Positions 1 to 10,214 of a stretch of 64,000 bases of DNA are shown here, in pieces; position 1 is the stretch's first letter; every line of letters starts with the position of its first letter. The notes below the pieces were generated by a model. That model worked only from the letters and a program-made list of their open reading frames with translations. It was not told where the DNA came from and did not search any database. The translations under genes were made by a program, and so were the position numbers. The DNA is from Neckera pumila (Eukaryota; Streptophyta; Bryopsida; Hypnales; Neckeraceae), in the NCBI GenBank assembly GCA_963969595.1, contig OZ018418.1, positions 687,001 through 751,000 on the forward strand. The letters are read 5' to 3'.

Positions 1-464
1 CATGAGGAAAGCGACCATCATTGCTCCCTCTAACCCAATCGCACACTAGCACGGGCGTGTAATGGTTGCAATAGTCGACCTCCAAGATTTCTTCTATATA
101 TCCCATGTAGTCATGTGTTTGCTCTATGGGTTGCCCATTGCGAAGCCCCCATTGAAATTGCCGAGTGAATGAGGCTACCACAGCAGAGTCGCGTGTGACA
201 AATCCACTTTCCGCACTACGAATGCGAAGATGCATGCCAAAAGCATACATTTGACAATGGGATGTAGCAAATCGCTCCGGGGGTTGGCTGTACTGTACAA
301 CATCATCGTCCAAACTTTGGCCTGCAGCTTGTAGTGTCATCACCTGTGCATTGAACCACAAGGCGAAAGGCGGCAAATCATAGAGGTCTGTCGGATATCG
401 CACAGGCATGTTTGGATGGCGTCGGCGAACACTTCGCCGAAATGCCTCTCTTTCCTCCCAACGT
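1..464 (-). CDS. C-terminal exon of the CACTA transposase (DUF4216-like), runs off left edge
   Basis: A single minus-strand frame is open across this whole stretch (about 154 codons), although it has no start or stop of its own. The translation includes RRWEEREAFRRSVRRRHPN, YDLPPFALWFNAQVM and, nearer the edge, YMGYIEEILEVDYCNHYTP followed by VLVCDWVR. That last part resembles DUF4216, where a 'GxIEEIxELDY...PxFxCxWV' pattern is usual, and DUF4216 commonly ends plant Tnp2 proteins. A plausible intron acceptor (TTGTAG, minus strand) sits at 465-470 and would start this exon at 464. It follows the DUF4218 part of the same gene. It is better preserved than the rest of the transposase, with no stop seen. 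Confidence 0.75.
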
Positions 465-865
465 CTACAACGTGCTGTTGTTTACTCCCTGCACATGATC
501 CATGTTTGTACTATTAGAGTAGGCTTCACTTCATAATGTAAGTACATTGAAATGAACCGTTGTCAACATACTAACAGAGCTTGCCAGTGTAGTGACCTTT
601 GTCCTCAATGACGCAATGCATGATGTCAAAGATGATGTTCTGTCCAATGTCCACTGTTACAGACATATATGAAAATGTACAAGGATGCAGCTGACCATTG
701 GCCAGTCACCTACCACTTGCCCCTCATAGAATTAGGTTTGCAAGTTAGGAAAACTCTATCAAAGAATCTACAAAGTCAAGGACAAAGTTCACTTCAATAT
801 AGAAATGCACAGTCTGAAGAGGATATAGGAACTCACTTTCGCCAAGCGTCAAGGCACGCATCATT

Positions 866-1360
866 GTCCAGTACAAAGGCATGAAGAAGGTTCCTGAATT
901 CATCCAACATCTTCCGCTTTTGCTTGGAGTTTAATCAAAGAATCTCGTCTGTCATTGTAGCGTCTTCATTCGGGTCCCATATCCGGTGCACTGTCCCGCT
1001 ATACTGGCGCATTTACTCCGTACAAAATCTGAGTGCGTCATCCATTCGATAGCCCTTTGCAATGCTACCCTTTGGATGTGCATAAGTTCGAATATAATCC
1101 TTCAAAGTTTTCATGTAGTGCTCTATCGGATACATCCAACGACAATGCACTAGGCCACACACAAATAATTGTTGTACCAAGTGCACGGGAAGATGTGACA
1201 TGATGTTCAAGAATGTGGGTGGAAATTCCTTCTCCAGCACGCAAGTGGCCATAATGACATCGCGCATCATCTCATTCTGGTCACTCTGCCGGACTTCTTT
1301 AGCACATATTCTCTAAAAAACTTTGCTCATTTTGATGATGGCTACGCGCATGTTCTCATT
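866..1360 (-). pseudogene. DUF4218 part of the CACTA transposase
   Basis: Read on the minus strand this stretch gives SVxDQN-type sequence leading into MMRDVIMATCVLEKEFPPTF, NIMSHLPVHLVQQLFVCG, CRWMYPIEHYMKTLKDYIR and PKGSIAKGYRMDDALRFCTE. These are the hallmark segments of DUF4218, which follows the Tnp2 core in plant CACTA transposases. Beyond 1013 the frame continues through HRIWDPNEDATMTDEIL and KRKMLDEFRNLLHAFV after stop codons, and into AWRK near 866. Upstream, LPVAIRNLLNENMRVAIIK at about 1330-1400 links it to the core. The stops mark it as decayed. The function of DUF4218 itself is unknown. Confidence 0.9.
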
Positions 1361-2584
1361 CAATAAGTTCCGTATGGCCACAGGTAGGATCTGCCAACAA
1401 TACTCCAACACAAAGGTTCCATGAGGGAGACTGTTCACTACAAAGACGCGGGACCATGAAATTCCAATGACACATCCATTTCTTGTAGTGCTTCAAGTAC
1501 TCTGAACATGACATAAAAGTAATTGACTAGCATGTCATAATCTCTGTCGCTAAAGACACTGACATGCTTCCCTATTGTTTTCAATGACATTCATGTTCAC
1601 ATCAATGGAAGCATGCCTTGCCATCCCGTCACGCACAAAGGATCATGTCAACGTCATTTACAATGTCTGAAGCAATGATTCCCACGACATATAATGCATG
1701 GAAAAAGCAAGAATGTTACATACATGCTGCATGAGGACATGGTAGTCGTGAGTTTTCATATATTGCAGCTTCCCATCTTCAAGGCGCTTGTGAATGCTTC
1801 CCACATAGTTCGTCGGGGTGTGAATAATGGAAATTATAGAAACAAACTCCTTTCGTTCATGGGGCTTGAACACATAAGGTGCCGAAGGCATGTAGTATTC
1901 ATCTTGTCGCTGGCGTGGTTCTTGAAGTCATATTTCTTCACGAATGCCCAATTCCTGTGCATCAATTCGACTTCCTGGACTGTCATTCATGCCCCACAAA
2001 GTCTTCACTATATTCTCGCACAAATTCTTCTCACAATGCAATGGGTCTAAGATATACCTTTCCAGCAAATGCTGCAAAACCAAGAATGCCAAAATATTAG
2101 GAATACTGTCATACAGGCCGCTATGACATTAGCACGATCCAACAATTCATTTTGGACAGTACTTTGTCCTTACTGGCCCATTTTACTTCAGTGAGACATG
2201 ATGACAGTCGAAAACATAGTCATTGCCTTCAGTGTGACACATCCGACAACATACATGATAACATGAGGTCTGCTATCTGAGACATTCATTCCGTACGATA
2301 AGCGCATTGGCTACAACGTCTTTGGTGACGCTGCTGTGCCATGGTACCTTACATTATTGAGGGTACGGTAATTCATACCTCCCAATACTCCAATTCAAAC
2401 AAAGCGCAAAGCCTTTTCACGCCCGTCACATGCACCGGATCGTCAGGTCCATTTCCTTGCCACCAAGGTCTAAATATGATTGGCGCCAGGCCGCATAGTG
2501 GACTATATCTTGTCCTGTTTGAAGTCGTGGCATGCCGCGTTGTTCAATTTGTCCATTGAATCAAGTGTTTCTTTGATATGGGTG

Positions 2585-4174
2585 TTATTGTGGCAAGTAC
2601 CGGCGTATGCCACCATACACAATTTTGGACCCCCTTACTCGTCTGTTTGAAAGAACATCTCCAGTCTTGGCCATTCTTGCATCAGTGTCAGGCCCGCAAG
2701 GTGGACATCCTTTGTACCCCTTGCAACATAGACTAGATATCAACCCGTATGCTGGAAAATCTGATATAGTCCACATCAGTATAGCACGCAAGTGAAAAGA
2801 CCGACTGTCCTCCGGCTGCGAGAAGTCCAGGGCACGAACACCGTGCCACAATTCCTTCAACTCCTTCAGTAGCGGACGTATGAAGACGTCAAGTGCACTG
2901 GAACTCGAAGAGTGCTTGCCGGAGATGAGAATGCATAATGAAATGAAGAACTTCTTCGTGACGAACCATGGCTCGAAGTTGTATATCAAGATCAACACAG
3001 GCCATGTAGACCAATTTGTGTTATTCAACTTGAAGGGGTTCACACTGTCTAGTGCCAATACAAGGCGCATGTTGCGGACTTCACCTCCGAAATTGTTGAA
3101 TGAGACGTCATTGTCAACGTGTTTCCATGCTGGGCTGTCGACCACGGAGCGCATGATGCCGTCAGTGCTGACATGCTTCATGTAACCGGTCAACATGCGC
3201 GCTATCTCCGACGACCTCCACATGCGTTTCAATCGCGGAATGAGGGGAAAATGCCGGATGACCTTCCTTGGAATTTTATCTGTGCCATCCATCCATCGTG
3301 CTATATTACACTTGGAGCAACATTGCAATGCTGCATGCTCCTCTTTGTAAAGAATGCAACCACATGGGCAAGTGTGGATATTGTTATAGGTCAGCCCCAA
3401 TCGCCTGATGGTCTTCCGTGCCTCATAATGGTTTGCTGGCAATTTGTTACCCTCCGGAAGTAAGTCCGAGGATAAAAAGCAAAAGAGCTCATCGCTAAAT
3501 TTATTGCTCACGCGGAACACGATGCACATGTTAAGGATGATGATTGTTGTAGACACAATGCTTGTTTTCGAACCACGGTACAGGGGTGTGGAGGCTTCCG
3601 TATACAAATTGTCCATGCCGTCCATAGTGTCATCTTCAACATCATCATTGTCACCTCCCCCTTTGCAGTCATTTGCCTCTTCATGCAATGCCTCCACTCT
3701 ATCAAACGCCTCCATCACTTGTCGCTGCACTTCATGGTATTCATCGAGAGGAGGCTGAGTTCCTTGAGTTGGGGCTTCCGCATTCGCTTCATCTCCGAAC
3801 ACATCAGCAGTGTCAGCGTCAATGTCTGGGGGGACATTGGCAATGACGTCGTCATCATAAGCGACATCTTCAACCCATAAGCCTCCTGCTGGATATCCAT
3901 CTAGTGGATCACCACCCAGTAAAGATTTATGAAAAAATAGATCCCTGCCCGCCTGAGAATGGTGCTGTTGTATCACGCGTTTGGTTCTCCAATGTCCACC
4001 TTTGCAATTCCGACACGGACATCTATATGACCGCATGTTCTTCTCAGTTGCCACTCGGAGCTCAGTGTGCAAAATTAAATCAGCCATCGGTACGTGGCGT
4101 AGTGTGCGTCCATCCTCCGTGAAACGAATCGTGGTTCCACGTCTTGCAAATGAGGGATTCGTGCGTGTTGCCAT
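2585..4174 (-). pseudogene. N-terminal half and zinc-ribbon/core start of the CACTA transposase
   Basis: This is one uninterrupted minus-strand frame of about 529 codons from the ATG at 4174. The first ~90 residues hold a small Cys/His patch (YRCPCRNCKGGHW) like the transposase-associated domain. Next comes an acidic, low-complexity linker (DDDVIANVPPDIDADTADVF and similar). Residues around 300 onward give the Tnp2 core with paired CxC/CxxC motifs (TCPCGCILY, CCSKCNIARW). It stops at a TAA right after RRYLPQ, where functional relatives continue with HP-type sequence. The same frame does continue (HPYQRN, then a TGA), so the TAA is a point mutation. A stretch near 3470-3580 (TIIILNMCIVFRVSNKF) is unlike the family and could be a retained intron. 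Confidence 0.85.
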
Positions 4175-4348
4175 GCTCACATCACGGAAGCATAAACGGA
4201 ACTTTGAGGGAAGTCCACAACCCTGCACTTTGAATCCCGTCAACCTGAAACTTGTTAGAAGCCACGATGATTTTCTGTTAAGCGAGGTTATACACAAAGT
4301 GAATGAGAATGTATAGGAATTGACCGTTATGGGGCACTGGCATCCCAA

Positions 4349-5053
4349 TTCAACATTTTGTTAGCATTTTCCGGAGGCAATGTTATCACAGAAATTTGTG
4401 TCACCCTTCTGCTCTACGAGGATACTGCGTACTAATCCAGTTCACGTGGATACGTTAGTAGTGACGTCTTCGGAGACGTCATTGACGACAACCCCGAAGA
4501 TGTAACTTCTGTCACTGACGACGTCAAACTGAATGTCTTCAGGAACATTGGTCTATCATAATGTGCAATCAGTAATTGGAATACCTGCCTAGACTCCGTG
4601 AAGAAGTAATCGCACCAAAGACCTCCCCGGCAGAACCCAAAACTTGACTTGTTGCTTTTGTGCTGCGGATGTTTGCTTAGCAATTTGGAGGGTATGACTG
4701 TGTTAGGAATTCGTTTCGATAGTACCGTATTGCCTATAAGTGTGTGTAAACGTCAACACTTATGTCTTCATGTTGTTCTCAACATCAATCTCCCTTTCCT
4801 TTGTTAAATTACTGCACAGACTGCATCAGACTAATACGCGAACGTGACATTCTTAGCGACATGTTTGTGTTTATGGCAACGTCTCCCACAATGTCAAATC
4901 AAACGTGCACCCGTACTAGAATCATTGGAAAAAACCACGTGTCTTCCGAGAATGAGTGCAGCAACAACGCTTCCCATTACATGAGAGCTGCAAGGTTAGG
5001 GTTCATGAACAGAAATTCCTACACGCCTGCTCTTTATCAGTGCTTCCACTAGT
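4349..5053. promoter_or_regulatory. Intergenic region between divergent CACTA genes, rich in TGACGTC motifs
   Basis: This stretch lies between the leftward tnp2 gene and the rightward second gene and holds no convincing coding sequence. It carries three GACGTC palindromes within about 65 bases near 4457-4524, with a TGACG core on one or both strands. TGACG/ACGTC cores are classical plant bZIP (TGA-factor) sites and the same word recurs through this transposon. The sites could serve host factors or the element's own DNA-binding protein; both are inference. No clear TATA box was fixed. Confidence 0.4.
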
Positions 5054-5356
5054 TTGCTGAGCAAAATGGTATCCACTTGCGCTTTACCAAATCGTACTAG
5101 GGTTGTTTGTTTTGCAGAGTTGATGAGAGAAGCTACGGAAGTGAATGTGGCTGAAGAGGAAGCAGCTGGGGTTCTGCAGAATCTTGCGCCTACTGCTTCA
5201 CGGCGCTCCCCTCCCAAGAGTGCGATGAAGAAAAAGCGAGCAGAGCCCGAGGAGGGAGATCCCATGACACGGCCGGAGGCTGCTGTAGAAATCGAGGCGA
5301 GGGCGCCAATTATTGCTACTTCGGAGTCCTACATCAACCCTTCCGATCAGGATCAG
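5054..5356 (+). CDS. First recognisable exon of the second CACTA gene
   Basis: The open frame includes MREATEVNVAEEEAAGVLQ and then a basic/proline patch (RRSPPKSAMKKKRAEPEEGD) that could be a nuclear localisation signal. It ends at GATCAG/GTAGAG, a usable splice donor at 5357, in phase 0. The true start is uncertain: the frame has an upstream non-ATG start at 5054 and an internal ATG at about 5124. Composition (Glu, Lys, Ala) fits the charged N-termini of such transposon proteins. No domain is recognised here. Confidence 0.5.
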
Positions 5357-5943
5357 GTAGAGTTTGTTTAGAATTATTGGCTTCAATTTTCGAGGCGTAG
5401 CGGGGAGACATATTGCGCGGACTTTAGAATCGGTGGAGAGGGAGTGCATTTCCAACTTCAGAATCAGAGCAGGGAGCAGGGGTCTGCCGCCGAAGCTGCG
5501 CACCATTGAAGGCCCTGTCCACGGGTATAGGGGGGTAGGTGCCGTGGGTATAGGCCGTGCCTACCCCGTCATGAATGACCAGTCGCCGTTCTCCCTCTTT
5601 GGCACTGCGTTTTTGGTCGCATTTCTCTTTGTTTCTCCACATCTCTCCATGTCATCGACTTTATAAGCGATGAGGGAACCTTGCCTCATGGTGTCCAAAT
5701 CGCTGTCTGACTTTGGAACCTGTAATTGCGCCAATTTCAATTGTAGAAGTTGTCAATTCTGTTACTGTAGCCTCGTGGTAGTGTGCGCCTGGCAAAGGCA
5801 GTTCGTAGCCTTGAAATTCTGATCACCCACAAAGTTCTTTCATCATCAATGTGTATTTTGCTCTGAATTTGGTACGAATTTCCAATTGCAAAGTTACACG
5901 GTAATTCCTATAGGTGATCAGGGGGGGAACGTAATGTGTGCAG

Positions 5944-6240
5944 GACGCTCAGTTCATAGTTCAGTTTCGAGGCGCAGCAATGTCGAGACTGAACCTGTCT
6001 AAGAAGAGGTCATTCCCGGCACCCACTTCGGAGGATGCACCTAGAAAGCGAGCGCCGCTCCAAGGGAAGAGAAGACACGAGTTCAAGGAGGGTGGCTCAA
6101 AGAAGGGGGCCAACTGCGAAGAAGAAGACGGTAGTTGTGGAGGTGAGCGAGGACAAAGGAGACGAGGATCGGGAAGACCCTGCGGAAGACCCAGCGAAAG
6201 AAGAGGACGACAGCGGCGCCTTGAGGGAACAGTCGTGGAG
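5944..6240 (+). CDS. Charged exon of the second CACTA gene
   Basis: The exon is bordered by an acceptor (GTGTGCAG, ending at 5943) and a strong donor (GAG/GTAAGT at 6241). The phase from the previous exon gives MSRLNLSKKRSFPAPTSEDA, followed by an Arg/Gly-rich run. The alternative frame from about 6035 gives KKKTVVVEVSEDKGDEDRED and a long acidic tract, which looks more protein-like, so a frameshift inside this exon near 6035-6110 is likely. Either way it is a low-complexity charged segment without a recognised domain. Confidence 0.5.
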
Positions 6241-7060
6241 GTAAGTGTTCGACCCCTCTGTGTTTTCGGAAATTTTTGGCAGATCATGTGTTCCTCCGGT
6301 GTTGCCGATGACGTTCTGGAAAGCATGTTACGTTCGACTTCACGTTGCAGACGACATCATGTGTAACGTGATCGAAGTGGGGCACGTTTGTGGCCGATGT
6401 AGATAGTGACGTCCTCACGTCTTCTTTCATGTACTGACAAACATAGCCAATTACAGATGTGCAGGTCTTAGGGTATTTTAGATTTGGTCTACTCATGAGG
6501 GAATAGTCGTGTAGGTAAGTGTTTGACCCCTTTTTTTTCGCGCAATGTTTTTGCTGATCATGTGTTCCTCTGGTGTTGCCGATGACATCCTTGAAAGTGT
6601 GTTACGTCTCGACGTCCCATTCCAGGCGAAATCATGTGGAACGTGATCGAACTCCTCTTTTGTGGCCGCTGTCGACAATGACGTCTTCACCTCATCTTTC
6701 ATGTACTGATACACATATCCAGCAACAGATGTGCAGGTCTTAGGGTATTGTAGTTTTGATCTGCGCCTGAGGCGGCACTCGTGTAGGTAAGTGTTTGACC
6801 CCTTTTTTTTTCGCAAATTTTTGGCTGATCATGTGTTCCTCTGGTGTTGCTGAGGACGTCCTTGAGCGTGATACGTCCCAACGTCTTGTTCCAGGAGACA
6901 TGATGTGAAACCTCATCGAAGTCTTCTGTTGCGGTTTAGGCTAGCTAGTGACGTCGTCCAGTCTTCATTCATGTACTGACACACATATCCAACAACAGAT
7001 GTGCAGGTCTTAGGGTATTTTAGCTTTGCTCTGGTCTTACTGAAATAGATGTTTGTGTAG
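6232..7060 (+). repeat. Three tandem copies (~272 bp) of an intron plus a 50-nt exon
   Basis: Copies begin at 6232, 6506 and 6778. Each starts with a donor (TGKAG/GTAAGTGT) and ends with the acceptor ACAGATGTGCAG followed by GTCTTAGGGTATT. This gives introns of 224, 222 and 220 nt (6241-6464, 6515-6736, 6787-7006) and exon-like pieces of 50, 50 and 54 nt (6465-6514, 6737-6786, 7007-7060). The last donor is changed from GT to GC (GTGTAG/GCGGTC). Fifty is not a multiple of three, so including different numbers of these exons would shift the frame. Each intron copy carries one GACGTC word. Confidence 0.85.
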
Positions 7061-7418
7061 GCGGTCCTGTCCATACAATTTGTGGATTACAATACCCTTA
7101 TCCAACTAGGAAGCTTCCAACGTGTGTCCTGTTTGGATTAGTGTCAAAGACGACATCATTGTAAACGTATGACATGTTCGATTGGATGTCAAAGACGACG
7201 TTCTTCGGAGCCCCACAATGCACTGTTTATTGTGAACGTTAACTTCTTGGAATGTCCTCTCTATTCGGAATTGAATGTCAGAGAGAGAATATTTGTTTTG
7301 CAAGTGCCAAGAACTTGAACATAAAAGTTAATATGACGTGAATATGGACTTGACAATATATGTAGCATTCTCTCAAAATTGAAGTGATTACTAACATTTG
7401 AGAAACGATTAATTGCAG

Positions 7419-7693
7419 TAGAGGATATGAGACACACTCTACCGGGGAAGACTCAGGTGGTGACACGGATGCTACTATTGAAGCGGTGCATAATGAGAGC
7501 AAAAAGCAAGTAAACACCGCCAACACTATGAAGAAACCCATCGAGCTAGATGCAAATGGGGAGCCGCATGGACTAATGCAGGATGCGTTGACGAAGGATG
7601 TGGTCAAGTATGCGAAGTCCCTAGACCCTACAAAGGATTGGGAAGGACAGGACCAGCATATGAGGAAGGCCCTCTTCAAGAGATTGTACATAG
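7419..7693 (+). CDS. Transposase_24-like domain, first half, of the second CACTA gene
   Basis: The acceptor is TTGCAG (ending 7418) and the donor is ATAG/GTTTTC at 7694, giving phase 1. The translation runs RGYETHSTGEDSGGDTDATI, then ANGEPHGLMQDALTKDVVKY, then DPTKDWEGQDQHMRKALFKR. In Transposase_24-type proteins a 'D..G...G' start is followed by a threshold of Trp-containing helices ('W......W..L...'), which fits here. The next exon completes the codon as Asp-Trp and restores a continuous reading frame, good support for the intron. No stop occurs in this exon. Confidence 0.7.
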
Positions 7694-8024
7694 GTTTTCC
7701 CTCCATGCCTTTCATTCTCAGTAGAATGTTCCATACTTGTTGCGCACATGTTTTCTATTCATGGATGATGATGTTGCCTGGGACGCTTGTCCTGTTGTTG
7801 CGGACGTCGTAGTGGATGTTGTATGTGACGTCAATCATGACATCAATGTAACATAATAATGAGGAGGACATTGTTAAAGAGAAGCAAACGTTTGTTTTTC
7901 TCCCGTGATGTCTCTTCCTTTCTAGTGAGCGTGCTGTGTCTGTGTCTGTACTCTTCAAAGGAATGCAAACAATAGTCTTAAGGTGAATTCCGTACCACAA
8001 TGAGAGTTTAACACCATTTTGCAG

Positions 8025-8305
8025 ATTGGGAGACTTGTGGCCACTCTACACGCGTGAGTGAACATTATTTGGGTCCCATCATTACAAAGTCACTCATCAC
8101 ACTGCGCCATAAGTTGTCAAAAATGATTGACAATGACAAACCGAAGCCGGCGGATTACAATGAAACATACTGGAAGGGGCTTAAAGCTTATCGGGCTACC
8201 AAAGAGGCAAAGGCAAAGTCAGCACACATGCGTGCAATCTCAAAGAGTAAAGGAACCGGATCAACGCAATTGAGACCTGTAGAGAGGCAGGTGGTGTCCC
8301 GCTTG
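8025..8305 (+). CDS. Transposase_24-like domain, second half, of the second CACTA gene
   Basis: The acceptor is TTTTGCAG (ending 8024) and the donor is CTTG/GTGAGT at 8306, phase 0. The protein reads DWETCGHSTRVSEHYLGPII, then ITLRHKLSKMIDNDKPKPAD, YNETYWKGLKAYRATKEAKA and KSAHMRAISKSKGTGSTQLR. The last stretch matches the Transposase_24 signature of a Trp helix followed by 'K..S..N..R.K....H..GS'. No stop codon is present. The intron upstream (7694-8024) contains no coding sequence that I can identify. Confidence 0.72.
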
Positions 8306-8659
8306 GTGAGTGCCCGAAAACCTCTCTGGCAATCCAGCCATTGCCTTCTGTTGCTTCCCCTGAATGTGTAATTCTGTTGTCCCATTATTTTCTAAGGTCA
8401 TGGAAGACATCGTCTAAGACGTCTTGTGCTTCAGAAGACGTCGTCCAAGACGTCACATGTGCTTTCTCACGTCTTTGACGACAGTTGAGCTGAACTCATA
8501 TGTACTGAAAGGCAGTTTGCTTCTTTCGTCTTCTTCTTTCGTTGAATGTGCCCAAGCATGATGAATATGCTGTGGGCAATTTCTATGTACCTTTATAAAG
8601 GTTGCTGGTGGCATTCTTTTTCTTGGTTGTATATTACTAACTTAAATGTGGTAATGTAG

Positions 8660-9059
8660 GCCATGTTGAAAGGTCGACCTCCGTTTGACCCAGAAATTGA
8701 TGTAAAAGTGGCTGAAGAGCTGAAGAGGATTAGTGAGGAGAAGAAAAAAGGCCGTTCAAATTTCGTTTTTGAGGTTGAAGACTTGCGTACACGCATGACA
8801 GAGGTCGAAATGTCCATAGGCCGCCTTGAATCCTTGCAGGCGAAAATTAAGGACATGCTGAAGGAAGCCCTTCATGGCAGAAAAGGTAATGGTCCTGAAT
8901 CATTCTAGGATCGAATGGAGCCTTCTTCATTTGCTGAAGTTGTGGGACTAGGACCGCCAATGTCGGAAGGACCGCCAGCGGTGCTGACGTTGCAGAACGA
9001 ATTCCCCATGGCAATGGTGATCGCATCTGCCCCTATAGCTCACATTGCACCTCGATCAT
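8660..9059 (+). CDS. Coiled-coil exon of the second CACTA gene, with one in-frame TAG
   Basis: The acceptor is GTAATGTAG (ending 8659), phase 0, continuing the previous exon's frame. The translation starts AMLKGRPPFDPEIDVKVAEE, then a heptad-like Leu/Glu/Lys run (RISEEKKKGRSNFVFEVEDL, TEVEMSIGRLESLQAKIKDM) suited to oligomerisation. A TAG at 8906-8908 interrupts the frame. It then stays open through DRMEPSSFAEVVGLGPPMSE, PPAVLTLQNEFPMAMVI and on to a TAA at 9060. The 3637-bp insertion begins 53 bp further on, in the following intron or exon. Confidence 0.6.
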
Positions 9060-10214
9060 AAGCGACATCGTCGCTGACACAATCCCTGTAGAGGGAGACG
9101 TCTCCGGAGACATGTCGTATGTGCAATCTAGGCGTAAGTATCCTTAACACAAAAATGTGCCAAGATAACACGAAATATCGTCCTAGGAAATTTCCGGTTT
9201 CTATGTAGCATATTCTAGGTATCCGGCTTTTCTATCTTTCTTTCTTCTCACCTACTCAACCTTTTTCGGATCCTTTCACAATCCGGACCATAAACTATCC
9301 GGAATCTGGTTTACGTCTCTTCTTCCAATCTAGTTTTCAATACCTCTGTTTTACCTTCAGAGGGTCCACTTGTTGATCTTTTGAGGGGGTAGGGACTTCA
9401 CCACTCCTGTTCTCCTACAATTCTAACAAACACAAACAACAACACCCGAGTATTCGAAACGTTGTAGCAAGACAAAAAATCCGGATCCTCACAACTTCCA
9501 GATGGCAACTCCGGACAGCAGGTCACTCAGGAATACTTCACTCTCCCTTACTACAACGACAGATCTCAGAGTCCGGAATAAGTTATAGGGGTGTGATCTT
9601 TCTAGAGGTTAGATGAAACCTAAGGTTGGCAGATCTTCCAGACAGGTGGGGGCTTTCTTGGGCGGGCGCTTACCTCCGCACGGCTTGACAACCGGACTCG
9701 CTTCCCCACTACTCTATGGTCCGGACTACTCTTCTGGTAGTTTAAAGACGCTGTGCGCAGCTCCTAAGTCAACAATCCAACAACATTACAATAGCACACT
9801 CTCGACTCAGACCGTATTCTCCTAAATCTGGATTCCTCCTCACTCATCCTTTCCTTCCAACAACCAGACCACAAGTCAACACAATCTGGATACACTGATA
9901 AAGCCAAACTGCATACCTGAGGGCTTAGATTTTGAAAAGGGAATGAAATACAATTGAATATCAACTAGGAGGGAATGAGGGGCAACTAACTTGCCCACCC
10001 TTAAAAACCCAAAACAAAACCAAAGTCAACACCCTAAAAGTGAAAAAAGGCTCCCCACAAACCGAGGCAACCACACAAACACACTAAGGAAATCCCGAAT
10101 AAACCGGGAAGTCCTTATCCCTACGTTTCTAAAAACCGGGCCCACGCTTGGAATCCGATTCCGGGACAAAACTATCCAAATTCTAATCCATCTCCACAAA
10201 TAGTCCCCTTCTAA

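Larger units (their letters stand above)
1..4174 (-). pseudogene. tnp2: Tnp2-family CACTA transposase, degraded
   Basis: This is the enzyme that would bind CACTA ends and catalyse excision and integration. The likely start is the ATG at 4174 (MATRTNPSFARRG). The order matches the family: an N-terminal Cys-rich patch (CPCRNC), an acidic linker, the Tnp2 zinc-ribbon/core (CPCGCILYKEE, HFPLIPRLKRMW, WKHVD, NMRLVLALDSVNPF, SDFPAYG, CKGYKGCPPC), then PLHCEKNLCENIVKTLWG, the PSAPYVFKPHERKEF and LPVAIR segments, DUF4218 (LEKEFPPTFLNIMSHLPVHLV, WMYPIEHYMKTLK), and a DUF4216-like C-terminus at the left edge. In-frame stops interrupt it, for example TAA just after YLPQ at 2585 and a TGA shortly after, in an otherwise colinear frame. 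Some gaps may be introns. It is divergent from the second CACTA gene. Family assignment rests on recalled Tnp2/DUF4218 conservation. Confidence 0.93.

Noticed and set aside
2607..4316. Plus-strand ORFs opposite tnp2
   Set aside because: They lie wholly over the recognisable Tnp2 core on the other strand and show no features of their own.
4762..5052. Plus-strand ORF of 96 codons before the second CACTA gene
   Set aside because: No domain, no splice link to the exon at 5054-5356 that I could fix, and Cys/Ser/Thr-rich composition typical of chance frames.
8888..8909. A splice intron removing the TAG at 8906
   Set aside because: The donor and acceptor would be only 22 bp apart, too short for a plant intron, so the TAG is treated as a true stop.
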